From DASPJR01 sp035628505 (lineage in GTDB: Bacteria; Planctomycetota; SZUA-567; H5-PLA8): DNA of 64,000 bases. The notes beneath the pieces are model-generated. The model was not told where the DNA came from and ran no database searches. It saw nothing but the letters and a program-made list of their open reading frames with translations. Made by a program: the position numbers and the translations under genes. Positions 45,979 to 55,457 of this stretch are shown one piece after another (position 1 is the stretch's first letter; each line of letters opens with the position of its first letter). Location of the stretch: positions 5,058 through 69,057 of the forward strand of contig DASPJR010000215.1 of NCBI GenBank assembly GCA_035628505.1, read 5' to 3'.

Positions 45979-47076
45979 GTGACGGTTGCAAACGTAGGCT
46001 CCATCCTGTTTGGTCTGGCACTTCTTGTGGTGGGCGCGCAGTTTCTGGTGCGTAATGCGTCGAAGCTGGCGCTGACCCTCGGTATTTCACCGCTGGTCGT
46101 GGGGCTGACCATCGTGGCTTTCGGCACCAGCGCGCCCGAGCTGGCGGTCAGCATTCAATCCTGCCTTTCAAACAATACCAATATCGTCCTCGGCAACGTG
46201 GTGGGCAGCAACATCTACAACGTACTGTTTATCCTTGGCCTCTGCGCGGCAATCTCGCCGCTGACCGTGGCTCCGCAGCTGATCCGCATGGATGTGCCGC
46301 TGATGATCTGCGCCTCGGCGCTGCTTTACGGACTGGCATTCGACGGCAGGCTCAGCCGGCTCGACGCAGCCGTGCTCGCCTGTGCTATCGTCGCGTACAC
46401 GATTTTTGTAATCGTGCAGAGCAAGAAGGAAGAGAAAGGCGTGGAAGCCGAGTATGAAAAAGATCTGAAGGAGTCGCTCGAGCAGCCTGAAACGCGTAAG
46501 TGGCTGCTCGTCCTGCTGATCGTTGTCGGGCTTGTTCTGCTCTCGTATGGTTCGGACCTGCTGGTCGGCGGAGCAGTCGGGATCGCGAAAGCCCTGGGTT
46601 TAAGCGACCTGATCATCGGCATGACGATCGTCACGATCGGGACGACCGCGCCGGAAATTTCCGCGTGTCTGGTGGCGAGCTTTCGCGGCGAGGGAGACAT
46701 TGCCGTCGGCAACATTGTGGGCAGCAACCTGTTCAATATCCTCGGCGTACTCGGCGTTGGGGGGCTTGTGGCGAAAGACGGCATTGCAGTCGATCCGGGT
46801 ATGCTCGGCTTCGCCATTCCTGTGATGGTCGCCGTCGCATTCTCATGCCTTCCGATCTTCTTTGCCGGACATCGCATCGCCCGCTGGGAAGGACTGCTGT
46901 TTCTGGCGTACTTTGCCTTCTATATGCTGCATCTGATTCTTGAGGCAATGAATGATACGCGTCTGCAGGCGCTCCGTTCCCTAGTGCTCTGGTATGTTGT
47001 GCCGCTGACGGTGATCACGTTGATTGTTTCCGTGTGGCGGCAAGTTAAATCCGGCCGGACGGCTGCTTCCGCTTAA
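45979..47076 (+). CDS. Calcium/sodium antiporter (CaCA family, YrbG-like)
   Basis: A 365-residue inner-membrane exchanger with about ten transmembrane segments and the two inverted alpha-repeats of the family: GTSAPELAVSI...GNVVGSNIYN and GTTAPEISACLVAS...GNIVGSNLFNI. The acidic residues in GTSAPE/GTTAPE bind the cation. A charged cytoplasmic loop (about 140-170) separates the halves. The most likely role is Ca2+ extrusion driven by Na+. The start is set at GTG 45979 because GGAG lies seven bases upstream and the first membrane helix begins immediately; the frame is open further up. The 3' end overlaps the convergent phosphatase-like gene by 32 bases. Confidence 0.93.
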   Translation: MTVANVGSILFGLALLVVGAQFLVRNASKLALTLGISPLVVGLTIVAFGTSAPELAVSIQSCLSNNTNIVLGNVVGSNIYNVLFILGLCAAISPLTVAPQLIRMDVPLMICASALLYGLAFDGRLSRLDAAVLACAIVAYTIFVIVQSKKEEKGVEAEYEKDLKESLEQPETRKWLLVLLIVVGLVLLSYGSDLLVGGAVGIAKALGLSDLIIGMTIVTIGTTAPEISACLVASFRGEGDIAVGNIVGSNLFNILGVLGVGGLVAKDGIAVDPGMLGFAIPVMVAVAFSCLPIFFAGHRIARWEGLLFLAYFAFYMLHLILEAMNDTRLQALRSLVLWYVVPLTVITLIVSVWRQVKSGRTAASA

Positions 47077-47497
47077 GTTCCGCAAGCAGGTTCCGCACGC
47101 AGCGCTCGACGGCGTCCAATGCTTCGTCAGCCTGTGCGCAGTCCAGATCGTGGCAGTGCCAGTACTCGATGCGCTGTTCCCAAGCAGGAAAGCGCTCGCG
47201 GGCCATCGGACGGTGTTCGGCCTCTTTCACAGCGATGATGCGTTTTGCGCGCTCAAAATCGGCGACAGTGACTTCCAGCGGGTCGCGGTGATTGGCAATC
47301 ACGAGATTGCGTTCCTTGAGCGCGCGAAGCGTATACACTGAAATGGGGCCGACGTTGCGGCTGGCCGGATCAGGCGCCAGTCCGCGGGACTCGGCCTGCC
47401 AGGCAAGGCCGTCAATTGGTGCCAGGTGATTAAAAAGGTGTTCGGCGAATCGGCTGCGAAAGTAGTTGCCCGTACACAGAAACAGCACTGTTTTCAT
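47045..47497 (-). CDS. Low-molecular-weight protein tyrosine phosphatase-like protein
   Basis: A 150-residue protein with the LMW-PTP P-loop near its N-terminus, C8-TGNYF-R14 (CX5R), in FLCTGNYFRSRFAEHLFNHL. The usual catalytic DP-acid loop near the C-terminus is not clear (IEYWHCHDLDCAQADEALDA), so it may be an arsenate-reductase-like relative or a phosphatase with altered specificity. It is cytoplasmic. The gene runs convergent to the antiporter and overlaps it at the 3' end. A perfect TTGCAAGTACTTGCAA palindrome lies about 50 bases upstream of its start and could be its operator. Confidence 0.85.
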   Translation of the reverse strand: MKTVLFLCTGNYFRSRFAEHLFNHLAPIDGLAWQAESRGLAPDPASRNVGPISVYTLRALKERNLVIANHRDPLEVTVADFERAKRIIAVKEAEHRPMARERFPAWEQRIEYWHCHDLDCAQADEALDAVERCVRNLLAELKRKQPSGRI

Positions 47498-47546
47498 GAA
47501 AACTCCTGCCCTTTAAGAGTATTTAATCATAATGCAAGAGTTTGCT

Positions 47547-47562
47547 TTGCAAGTACTTGCAA
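47547..47562. promoter_or_regulatory. 16-base perfect palindrome, possible operator
   Basis: TTGCAAGTACTTGCAA is its own reverse complement and sits in the 198-base divergent region between the phosphatase-like gene and the TerB/DUF697 gene. Another TTGCA-type palindrome is at 4545-4562. Confidence 0.45.
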
Positions 47563-47695
47563 GCTTCAGCGGCAGCGCTGGTGCCCATGTGCAAGTTAAC
47601 TGTTGCGTCCGTCTGCAGCGGCGGCATAGTTAAAAGCGGTTGTTTTCCAACAAGCACAAAGAATTGCCACCCCTTTCTTAAGGAGGACAGTCAAG

Positions 47696-48646
47696 ATGGC
47701 TATGTCTGAACTGGAAGCGACAGCAAGTCTTCGCATCATGATCCTGGTTGCGAAAGCAGACGGCACCCTGCACGAGGACGAACGGGCCTCGCTGAGCTTT
47801 GCTTTGCAGGGCATCCCGCTGCCCAAAGGCGCGTCGTTGCAGAATTTGCTCGACGAAGAGAGTAATCTCGATGCGCAGCTGAAGCTAATCACCTCTTCCG
47901 AAGGACAGGAAACCTGCTACACATCCGCCTACGCGATTGCCAACGCCGACGGAGACTGCACGCCTGAAGAGAAGAAAATTCTCGAGCATATCAAGACGAC
48001 CTACAAGCTTTCCGAAGAGAAGACCACGCTGGTCGGAAGACTTTTCGCCGAGGCCAAAGACACGGTCCTGCCTTCGAATATCAAGGCCATCAACGATCCG
48101 AAGAAGCGCGCCGAGGAGATCAAAGAAGATACGCTCAAGTACGCGGTCATGTGCAGCGTACTCGGCGCGTTCCCGATTCCTGGTCTTGCGATCCTGACCG
48201 ATCTGGCGGCGGTGGGTCTGCAGGTGAAACTCGTGCGCGATATCGGGCAATACTTCGGGCATCAGATCGATAAGCCCGCTGCCAAGTCACTGCTGCTGGG
48301 GGTTGGAATCGGCACGGGAGCTCGGATCGCGGTTACGAATCTGTGCAAGTTCGTGCCTATGTTTGGCAGTGCCGTCGGCGCGGCTGCATCTTTTGCTGCT
48401 ACCTATGCAGTGGGCAAGATGGCCGTGGCCTATTTCGAGAACGGCTGCAAGGCTGACATGGAGACGCTCAAGAAAGCGTTCAGGGATGCAGAGAAGGAAG
48501 GCAAGGAGCAGTACGCGAAGAACAAAGATGTCATCGCGACCAAGCAGAAAGAGCAGCAGAAAAAGATTGAGCAGCTCGCGAGCGATCGCAAGGCGGGTAA
48601 AATCACCGAAGCCGAGTACGAAAAGAAGATCGCCGAGCTGGTCTGA
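47696..48646 (+). CDS. TerB-like/DUF697 membrane-associated protein
   Basis: A 316-residue protein. The N-terminal part (about 5-130) is a TerB-like helical bundle with two acidic repeats (MILVAKADGTLHEDERASLS; AYAIANADGDCTPEEKKILE), which in TerB bind divalent cations. The middle (about 150-260) is DUF697-like, with hydrophobic glycine-rich segments (YAVMCSVLGAFPIPGLAILT; VPMFGSAVGAAASFAATYAV), the membrane region of YcjF-type GTPase-associated proteins. The C-terminus is a charged coil. The link of TerB with membrane stress fits a cell-envelope sensing role; that is inference. AAGGAGG before the ATG gives a very strong ribosome site. A terminator follows. Confidence 0.82.
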   Translation: MAMSELEATASLRIMILVAKADGTLHEDERASLSFALQGIPLPKGASLQNLLDEESNLDAQLKLITSSEGQETCYTSAYAIANADGDCTPEEKKILEHIKTTYKLSEEKTTLVGRLFAEAKDTVLPSNIKAINDPKKRAEEIKEDTLKYAVMCSVLGAFPIPGLAILTDLAAVGLQVKLVRDIGQYFGHQIDKPAAKSLLLGVGIGTGARIAVTNLCKFVPMFGSAVGAAASFAATYAVGKMAVAYFENGCKADMETLKKAFRDAEKEGKEQYAKNKDVIATKQKEQQKKIEQLASDRKAGKITEAEYEKKIAELV

Positions 48647-48673
48647 TAAACGCCCGTTATACAAAAGAAAACG

Positions 48674-48710
48674 GCCTTCTCCTCTGGACGACAGGGGAGA
48701 AGGCTTTTTT
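48674..48710 (+). terminator. Terminator after the TerB/DUF697 gene
   Basis: GCCTTCTCC (48674-48682) pairs with GGAGAAGGC (48696-48704), followed by TTTTTT. Confidence 0.9.
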
Positions 48711-48894
48711 ATGCCCGAGGTGCACAAGATGCCCGAACCCTTTATCTCTGCAGAAGCAACCAGTAACAAGAGAGCACGCTGGGCGTCAAATATATAAGCT
48801 GCTTGCACAAGAAGGTAAACGGTTGCACGGAAAACAGCACCAACCCTATAAAGAAGAGCGTGCGTGGGACGTGCGCTATTTATGTTTTTTCGCG

Positions 48895-48923
48895 TTGTCA
48901 GGATCGCGAGCTTGCGACATAAT
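48895..48923 (+). promoter_or_regulatory. Sigma70-type promoter of the large secreted protein
   Basis: TTGTCA (48895-48900), a 17-base spacer and CATAAT (48918-48923) each match consensus at 5 of 6 positions with ideal spacing. Transcription would begin near 48930, giving a leader of about 90 bases. Confidence 0.65.
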
Positions 48924-48945
48924 GGCAGGGATAACCTTTTCAGGG

Positions 48946-48997
48946 TTTTCCTTTTTTGAGGAAAAGTGGCTCATATGATCGGCCTCAAACCGGTCAT
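48946..48997 (+). promoter_or_regulatory. Two hairpins in the 5' leader of the large secreted protein
   Basis: The first hairpin is TTTTCCT/AGGAAAA (48946-48965). The second is ATGATCGG/CCGGTCAT (48975-48997, one wobble pair). The second ends eight bases before the GGAGG ribosome site at 49005-49009. The leader could modulate translation or mRNA stability; no known riboswitch is recognised. Confidence 0.4.
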
Positions 48998-49017
48998 CTG
49001 AGTTGGAGGACATCTGT

Positions 49018-52000
49018 ATGCGTCAACGGTTGGCCCTTAGGTCCGTGTTAGCGTTTTGCATCGCGCTTGGACTCGGACGCGTGTTGTTCGCGCCCAGTTC
49101 CGCGCCCAACGCTAAGCTCGCTGCTACTCCGGTTTCTACGACTCCCGCGCCCGCGGTAGCCGTATCAACGGCAGCGACGCAGACGGCTGCGCCGCAACAG
49201 ACTCCGCTGCCATTCCGCAGCGTTGATCGCCAGTTCAAGAAAGTGGCCGGCGGCGTGCAGAACGAAAATGCGCGCATGACCCACTTCCTGGCCACCGACG
49301 TTCTGGAAGGTGTGCTGCATACCGCCCCGGGTCACAAGGATGCTTTTGTGCGCTGGGTTCCGCAGACTCAGGAATTGCGCCGCGGACAGTCGACGGTTGC
49401 GCTGCTGGGCAAAACCCGATCGTCAAAAGCGCAGATTGAAGACGTTGGGGGTCTCAGCCGCGTCAGCTACGCCGGGACTTATCCGGACACCGATGAACGC
49501 ATGTACATCCGCCCGGACGGCGGAATGGAACACGACTTCCTGCTGAGCACGCCGCCGCTGGGCATCGATGGCAGCTATACGCTCGCGTACACCGGCCGTC
49601 TGTCCATGAGCAGTGATCTGACGCTGTGGGACGGCAGGCAGCAGATCACCAAATCACACACCACGCGCGGAGAGATCCGCTTCAAGAACCGCCAGGGCAA
49701 TACAGTTTTCTGCCTGCGCAAGCCACTGGCCTACGACGCGTCGGTCACTGCCGCTGACGGTACGCTCGATGCCGAAAAGCAGAGCAGCGAAGCGAATATC
49801 CGCTGCGCGACCGGTCTGTCTTATCACATCGATTTCGATGACTCCGGCGTCACCCTCGCGATTCTTACGCCCGGCAGCTGGCTGGCTGCGCCTGAACGCG
49901 CCTACCCCGTCGTTATCGATCCGAACTTCGGCCCCTTTGGTCTGGCCGACGGCGATCCGCCGATCTACACCGGCGTCTCAGGTTCCGATACGCTGATCCC
50001 GGCCGACACGGGCGGCGTTCCGCTGGTGATTGTTGATACCTGCCCCAACAAGCCGGACAACGGCTACGGCATTATTCCCATGCCTTTTGCGTTCAACTAC
50101 TACAACACAAACCATCCGGTCGGCTCGCCGCTTTACGTTCACATCGACGGCTTCGCTGGCTGGGAGCAGCCGCGGCCGTTCCCGCAGAATCCCAATCCGT
50201 GTCAGGACACCGACAACACGCAGATTCCATCGGCCGGCTATCCTGACAATGCGTTCTTTGCGTACTGGGACGACCTGCGCTTCTCCACGACGCCCGGCAG
50301 CGGCATCTACTATTTCATCGACGGCGTAGCTCCGACGCGGCGCCTGGTGATCGAATGGTTCAAGATGGGCTACTCGCGCGCCAACAACAACGAAGTGATC
50401 AGCTTCAATCTGGTGCTGTACGAGTGCGAAGACAAAATTCAGATCATTATCGGTCAGACCAACGAAACCGAACGCGGTCTGGCAACGGTTGGAATCGAAG
50501 ATCCGACAGGCGCCATTGGCATCCAGTATGAATTCAATTCCGCCCTCGGCGGCGCGCTGCTGGGAAATAATCAGGGCGGCCAGTTCAATCCGTTCCTCGG
50601 CGGCGGCTTCGGTGGATTCGGTGGATTCGGCGGCTTTGGCGGCGGTGGTTTTGGTGGCGGAGGCCTGGGCTTTGGAGGCTTCGGCGGATTTGGCGGCGGC
50701 GGATTTGGCGGCGGCTTCGGCGGCGGCGCTGGCGGCGCGGTACCGAACAACAACACGCCGAACGTCGGCAACACCAGTCAGCCGATTACGCCCGGCACGT
50801 CGCTGGTCTTTCAGCGCTCAGCGCTGGGACTGCTGACCGTGACGTCTACGCCGCGCACCGGCTGTATCCCGCATACTGTCTGCTTTGAGTCGACGATCAC
50901 CATTCCCGTTTCGTCCTGTACGACAGCCGGGCAGACCACGACTACGACCACGACCGGCGGCGGCGGGTTGGCTGGCGGGATCGGCGGTGGAGGCGGCGGT
51001 ACCGGAACCGGCACAGGCGGCGGCGGACCCAACAACAAGTCTTTCGGCTTTAACTGGGTGTTCGGTGATAATGCCGAAGGCTTCACTCCCAATGTCTGCC
51101 ACACCTGGGTGACGCCAGGCGTTTACCGTGCACAGCTCACGATTACCGACGAGTTCGGCGTGCCGCTGACCCTGGACTTCCTGATCCAGATCTGCGACGT
51201 GCCGGACGTAGTGATCTCGGCAACCCCGCAGGGCGGCGTGGCCCCGCTGATCGTGGATCTTGACGCCTTTGCGGCGTCAGCCAGCGTGACCATCACCGGC
51301 AACCCGCTGTGGGTCGTCGACCGCTTGACGGCCAAGGCTGAGGCCGGAATTTTTACGACCATCGGCACCACGCAAGGCACCCCGGTGCAGGCGCATCTGG
51401 ATACGCCTGGCATCTACCGCGTGACAGTCACCTTCACGGGAACGGATACGACCAGCGGCCTGCCGACGACGGGAACGGGCACGGTCTACATCTTCGTCGC
51501 GGCTCCGACTGATGTGATTGAGGATTCGCTGGTCATTACCGAATCGCGCGTGGTCGTCGACTGGGCTGGAAAGCGCGACGGCCCGGATCCGGACGGCTTG
51601 TCCACCAGCCCTGGCGGCGCCGGCAACACAACTCCGGGCCAGGGCTTTCCCGACAATCCCGAAAACGATACGCTGTTCGTTCGCGGCTTCCTGAGCCTGC
51701 CTGGAATCGGCGAGTCGGCTCTGCTCGGCCGCCGTGTACAGGTGACCCTCAACGGCGTGGAAGCGATCTTCGACGGCATCCTAGATGCCGCCGGCACCGC
51801 AACCATGAATGATCCTGTGACCGGTCGCAGTGGTGTATTCAACATTTCGCTTCCATCAGGTGCCTTCTACTGCAACGTCAAGCGCAGCCTCTACACGCTG
51901 CTCGGTGTTTCAGACACGACCGAAGTGCGGCTGCTGCCGGCATTCATCGGGCTGAGCGTTGAAAACCTGTATCCGCCGCCGACCAGCCCGCAGGGGTCCC

Positions 52001-52623
52001 TGATCACCTACGATTGGCGCTCCAAGGAATTCAATCCCGGTCCGCCGGTCACCGGATCGGGCATCGGCAATTACCGCTTCGGTGCGCACACGCTGGATGG
52101 ATTCGTCAGCGGTGTTCAGAATGGCGGCCGGCCGGGCGGCACCACCTCGCTAATCTCTGGCGCATTCATGGTTCTGAACGCCAAGCTGAAGCTCGAAGGC
52201 AGGAATGTGTACGCCGATATCAAGGGCAAACTGTCGCGCTACGGCGGAGATGGCCTGCGGCCGGCCGACAACAGCGATGTGGTTGTCTCCATCGGCGGCT
52301 ATTCGGAGACGCTCAATTTCACCAGCACCACCGGCTTCAAGGCCACGGGCAAGGCTCCGAATCTGCGCTTCAGCTTCAAGCGCAGCAAGACGCTGGGCAA
52401 GACTGGCATCGCGCAACTGCAGTGGTCCAACCGAGCGGGCGATTTCCGGGTGAAGACCAATGCCATTCCCAATGAACTGGTGGGGCTCAACCCGGCCGTC
52501 GGTGTGCAGGTACTGGTACTCGGCCTCACCATTACTCCGGAGAACGGCCAGATCTTCAGCGGCGCGTCACGGTTTGAGCTGACCAAGAAGTCACCGACGG
52601 ATTTTGTGCGAAACTCGAAATAA
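49018..52623 (+). CDS. Very large secreted PKD/glycine-rich surface protein
   Basis: A 1201-residue protein with a signal peptide (about 1-22) and a Thr/Ala/Pro-rich linker. Next is a beta-rich region (about 60-300) and a segment resembling an extracellular surface module (about 330-510: NAFFAYWDDLRF, IYYFIDGVAPTRRLVIEWFK). A glycine/phenylalanine-rich tract (about 525-580) precedes two PKD-like domains around a second glycine-rich stretch (FNWVFGDNAEGFTPNVCHTW; PQGGVAPLIVDLDAF). Repetitive beta domains make up the C-terminal third. It is presumably an extracellular or cell-surface structural protein. A strong promoter and a GGAGG site precede it. The next gene, 54 bases on, encodes a second giant with related features, so they probably function together. 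Confidence 0.82.
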   Translation: MRQRLALRSVLAFCIALGLGRVLFAPSSAPNAKLAATPVSTTPAPAVAVSTAATQTAAPQQTPLPFRSVDRQFKKVAGGVQNENARMTHFLATDVLEGVLHTAPGHKDAFVRWVPQTQELRRGQSTVALLGKTRSSKAQIEDVGGLSRVSYAGTYPDTDERMYIRPDGGMEHDFLLSTPPLGIDGSYTLAYTGRLSMSSDLTLWDGRQQITKSHTTRGEIRFKNRQGNTVFCLRKPLAYDASVTAADGTLDAEKQSSEANIRCATGLSYHIDFDDSGVTLAILTPGSWLAAPERAYPVVIDPNFGPFGLADGDPPIYTGVSGSDTLIPADTGGVPLVIVDTCPNKPDNGYGIIPMPFAFNYYNTNHPVGSPLYVHIDGFAGWEQPRPFPQNPNPCQDTDNTQIPSAGYPDNAFFAYWDDLRFSTTPGSGIYYFIDGVAPTRRLVIEWFKMGYSRANNNEVISFNLVLYECEDKIQIIIGQTNETERGLATVGIEDPTGAIGIQYEFNSALGGALLGNNQGGQFNPFLGGGFGGFGGFGGFGGGGFGGGGLGFGGFGGFGGGGFGGGFGGGAGGAVPNNNTPNVGNTSQPITPGTSLVFQRSALGLLTVTSTPRTGCIPHTVCFESTITIPVSSCTTAGQTTTTTTTGGGGLAGGIGGGGGGTGTGTGGGGPNNKSFGFNWVFGDNAEGFTPNVCHTWVTPGVYRAQLTITDEFGVPLTLDFLIQICDVPDVVISATPQGGVAPLIVDLDAFAASASVTITGNPLWVVDRLTAKAEAGIFTTIGTTQGTPVQAHLDTPGIYRVTVTFTGTDTTSGLPTTGTGTVYIFVAAPTDVIEDSLVITESRVVVDWAGKRDGPDPDGLSTSPGGAGNTTPGQGFPDNPENDTLFVRGFLSLPGIGESALLGRRVQVTLNGVEAIFDGILDAAGTATMNDPVTGRSGVFNISLPSGAFYCNVKRSLYTLLGVSDTTEVRLLPAFIGLSVENLYPPPTSPQGSLITYDWRSKEFNPGPPVTGSGIGNYRFGAHTLDGFVSGVQNGGRPGGTTSLISGAFMVLNAKLKLEGRNVYADIKGKLSRYGGDGLRPADNSDVVVSIGGYSETLNFTSTTGFKATGKAPNLRFSFKRSKTLGKTGIAQLQWSNRAGDFRVKTNAIPNELVGLNPAVGVQVLVLGLTITPENGQIFSGASRFELTKKSPTDFVRNSK

Positions 52624-52677
52624 AGACTGTGCGCCGGCGCCACGCCGGTTGAGAGATCAGGGCGAAGGGGAAAAATA

Positions 52678-55245
52678 ATGTCGCACGTCTGCTCATTAGG
52701 AACGGCTGGCCGCAGATACCTCAACGCAGTACTCTGCCTGGCGCTGCTGGCAGTGACTGCCGCCCACGCGGCCACACCCGGAAATATTTTTACGGCAGTG
52801 GGCACGGGAACCTTCGGGTTTTCCGGCGACAACGGCCCGGGCACGCAGGCACGGTTGAATTCGCCTGAAGGTCTTGCAGCCGGAAACAACGGCAACATCT
52901 ACATTGCCGACCGCGACAATCACTGCATTCGCAAGTATGACGTGACCACCGGAATCGTCACTACCGTCGCCGGCCAGGGCGGCCAGGGTGGATTTGCTGG
53001 AGACAACGGCCTGGCGACGAATGCTCGACTGGCGTTTCCCGAAAGCGTGGCGATCGACAATAAAGACAATCTCTACATTGCCGACACCGGCAATAATCGT
53101 ATTCGCCGGGTCGATGGCGCAACCGGTATTATTACGACGCTCGCCGGAACAGGCGCGGCCGGTTACGGCGGAGATGGCGGCCCGTCTACACTGGCGCTTC
53201 TGAACACTCCGACTTGCGTGAGCCTCGATTACACCGCGACACTCCTTTACATTATCGATCGCGGAAACAACGTCTGCCGCCGCATCGATCTGGGCAGCAA
53301 TACCATATCGCTCTTTGCCGGCGTTCCCGGCGCGGCTCAGGCGTACGCCGGAGACGGCGGCCCGGCCCTGTTTGCCTCCTTCAGCTTTGACATCGGCGGA
53401 AACTTCGTTGCCGTGGATCCTGCCGGGAACGTGTTCTTCTCCGACGAAAACAACAACCGCGTCCGCGCTGTGAACGTAGAGAATGGCATTATCGACACAG
53501 TTGCAGGCAATGGAGCCGACGCCTTCGCCGGCGACGGCGGACTGGCCATTCAGGCAAGCCTCGACGATCCCACCAGCATTGCGCTCGATGGTGCTGGAAA
53601 CCTGTGGATCATGGACGAACTCAATGAGCGCATTCGTCTGGTCAGCGTTCTCGATGCCAAGATCTCAACGGTTTGCGGAAACGGCGTTGCGGGTTTCTCC
53701 GGTGACGGCGGCCCGGCGGTGAATGCGCAGGTCTCGCTCACTTCGGCAGGACCCGGAATTATCGTCAACAACCGCGGCGACGTGTTCTTCTCGGACATTC
53801 TCAACGAGCGCGTCCGTTTCATCAGCCAGATTACCTCGCCAACGCCTGTGCCCGGCTCGCCTGAAGCGCTGCAGAAAGTGCAGCAGACACTGGCGGGAGG
53901 CGGCACTACGGGCCAGGGCGTGTTCGGCACGAACGGCACGGGAATTTTCACCTACTCGCTCGATTGCCCCGGCCGCGTAAGCATTGGTCTGGCCAACGCC
54001 AGCACCGCCAAGCCTAATCAGGGCAACATCCCCATTCCGTGTTTCACCAAGAACCAGAATGGTGGCTCGTTCGCCGCACCGGTAACTGTCAACCCGGCCT
54101 GCAGCTACCTGCCCGTGTCTACGAATCCCGATGAAGAATACCTGTACCTGGCCATCTGGGATTTCGGCGATGGCACACCGCCGGTCGTTGTTCCGGGAAG
54201 CCCCACGGCCGATCCCTCCATTGCGCTCTCTTCGGTGACCAAGACCTACTGCGGAAACCAGAAGTATACGATTACGCTGCGGCTGGATGTTACGGTACGA
54301 AATATCGGCAGCGGCAACATGCGCGAGGGCGCGTCGGCGTTCATCACGGGCGAAGCACAGACCACGAACTTCAATCTGCCGCCGCAGCCTGTTATTCTGC
54401 AGGAAGGTTCAGCCAACACGGGAGTTCTTCCGGTCGAAGTTGTAATCAATCCGAACGCGAGCCAGGATCCGGACGGTTGGATCATCTGGGCCGCAATCGA
54501 CTGGGGTGATGGCAGCCGCGAATTGATTTCGCCGCTTCCCCCGCAGACCCCGCCTGTGATCCTGCGCCATACCTACACGAACCAGGGCATCTACCAAGTG
54601 ACGCTCTCTGTGATTGACAACGGCCGAATGCAGCCGGGAACCGTGCTCGACCAGACTCCCGCCGCTGATGATCCAAATGCCGCGCTGACGTACATCACGA
54701 ATTTCCAGAGCACGCTTGGAACACTGCCGGTGCAGTTTAAGGACGCGAAGTTCAATCCGATGCTCAAGCAGGACTTCCTGCTGGTGCAGGTCTCCGGAAG
54801 CATGTTTGCGACCAAGGGAACGTTCAATGTCTCGTTCGCCAACCCGAACAGCGACAAACTCGATGTCACGCTGACGTCGAACGTGTTTGCCGACACGCTG
54901 TCGAACGCTTCGGTGCAGCTCACGATTGGATCGGGCCCCACGGCCTTGAAGCTTCCGGCGTTCAAGACGGACGTCCGCGGCCGTTACAGGGATCAGGCGC
55001 TCGGCCTGAAATTCGATTTCAACGGCCGCAAGAGGCTGCTGCGCTTGACGCTGACACGTGCCGCGCTCGTCAGTGCCCTGAAGCTCACCAGCAATACCGT
55101 TGTGAACGGCAATGTCGATGTGCCTATCAGCATTGTCGTGAACGGAAACACGCCGCTGACCACCGTTGTGCGCTTTGTTTACAACGCGTCGGCTGGCGAG
55201 AAGGGCATGGGCCGCAAGGGACTCTCCTTCCCCAGCGGGTTCTAA
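52678..55245 (+). CDS. Secreted NHL-repeat/PKD protein
   Basis: An 855-residue protein with a signal peptide (about 1-32). Residues 35-385 contain six or so NHL propeller units built on one theme (FSGDNGPGTQARLNSPEGLA then NGNIYIADRDNHCIRKYD; YGGDGGPSTLALLNTPTCVS; FAGDGGLAIQASLDDPTSIA; FSGDGGPAVNAQVSLT). Two PKD-like domains follow (YLAIWDFGDGTPPVV; WAAIDWGDGSRELI with LRHTYTNQGIYQVTLSVIDN). The C-terminal 190 residues are a beta domain similar in style to that of the preceding protein (LGLKFDFNGRKRLLRLTLTR against LRFSFKRSKTLGKTGIAQLQ). A ligand-binding or adhesive surface role is likely. It is co-directional with the upstream giant, 54 bases away. Confidence 0.85.
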   Translation: MSHVCSLGTAGRRYLNAVLCLALLAVTAAHAATPGNIFTAVGTGTFGFSGDNGPGTQARLNSPEGLAAGNNGNIYIADRDNHCIRKYDVTTGIVTTVAGQGGQGGFAGDNGLATNARLAFPESVAIDNKDNLYIADTGNNRIRRVDGATGIITTLAGTGAAGYGGDGGPSTLALLNTPTCVSLDYTATLLYIIDRGNNVCRRIDLGSNTISLFAGVPGAAQAYAGDGGPALFASFSFDIGGNFVAVDPAGNVFFSDENNNRVRAVNVENGIIDTVAGNGADAFAGDGGLAIQASLDDPTSIALDGAGNLWIMDELNERIRLVSVLDAKISTVCGNGVAGFSGDGGPAVNAQVSLTSAGPGIIVNNRGDVFFSDILNERVRFISQITSPTPVPGSPEALQKVQQTLAGGGTTGQGVFGTNGTGIFTYSLDCPGRVSIGLANASTAKPNQGNIPIPCFTKNQNGGSFAAPVTVNPACSYLPVSTNPDEEYLYLAIWDFGDGTPPVVVPGSPTADPSIALSSVTKTYCGNQKYTITLRLDVTVRNIGSGNMREGASAFITGEAQTTNFNLPPQPVILQEGSANTGVLPVEVVINPNASQDPDGWIIWAAIDWGDGSRELISPLPPQTPPVILRHTYTNQGIYQVTLSVIDNGRMQPGTVLDQTPAADDPNAALTYITNFQSTLGTLPVQFKDAKFNPMLKQDFLLVQVSGSMFATKGTFNVSFANPNSDKLDVTLTSNVFADTLSNASVQLTIGSGPTALKLPAFKTDVRGRYRDQALGLKFDFNGRKRLLRLTLTRAALVSALKLTSNTVVNGNVDVPISIVVNGNTPLTTVVRFVYNASAGEKGMGRKGLSFPSGF

Positions 55246-55457
55246 ATCTTGCGGCTGCGAGCGGTGGAAATCCGCCGCTCGGTGCTCACAGGATTCCCGC
55301 GTCGAGCACGTTGCTGCACCGGATGAGAGCATGTGTTCGGTGCGTCAATAGAATTCAATTGACAGAACTGTGCTCATCGCGCAAAGTTTAACAGACTTCA
55401 GAAAAGCAGGCGTGGGTTGCCCATGCCAAACGTTCACTCTTCTCCTGCGAGGCGCGT

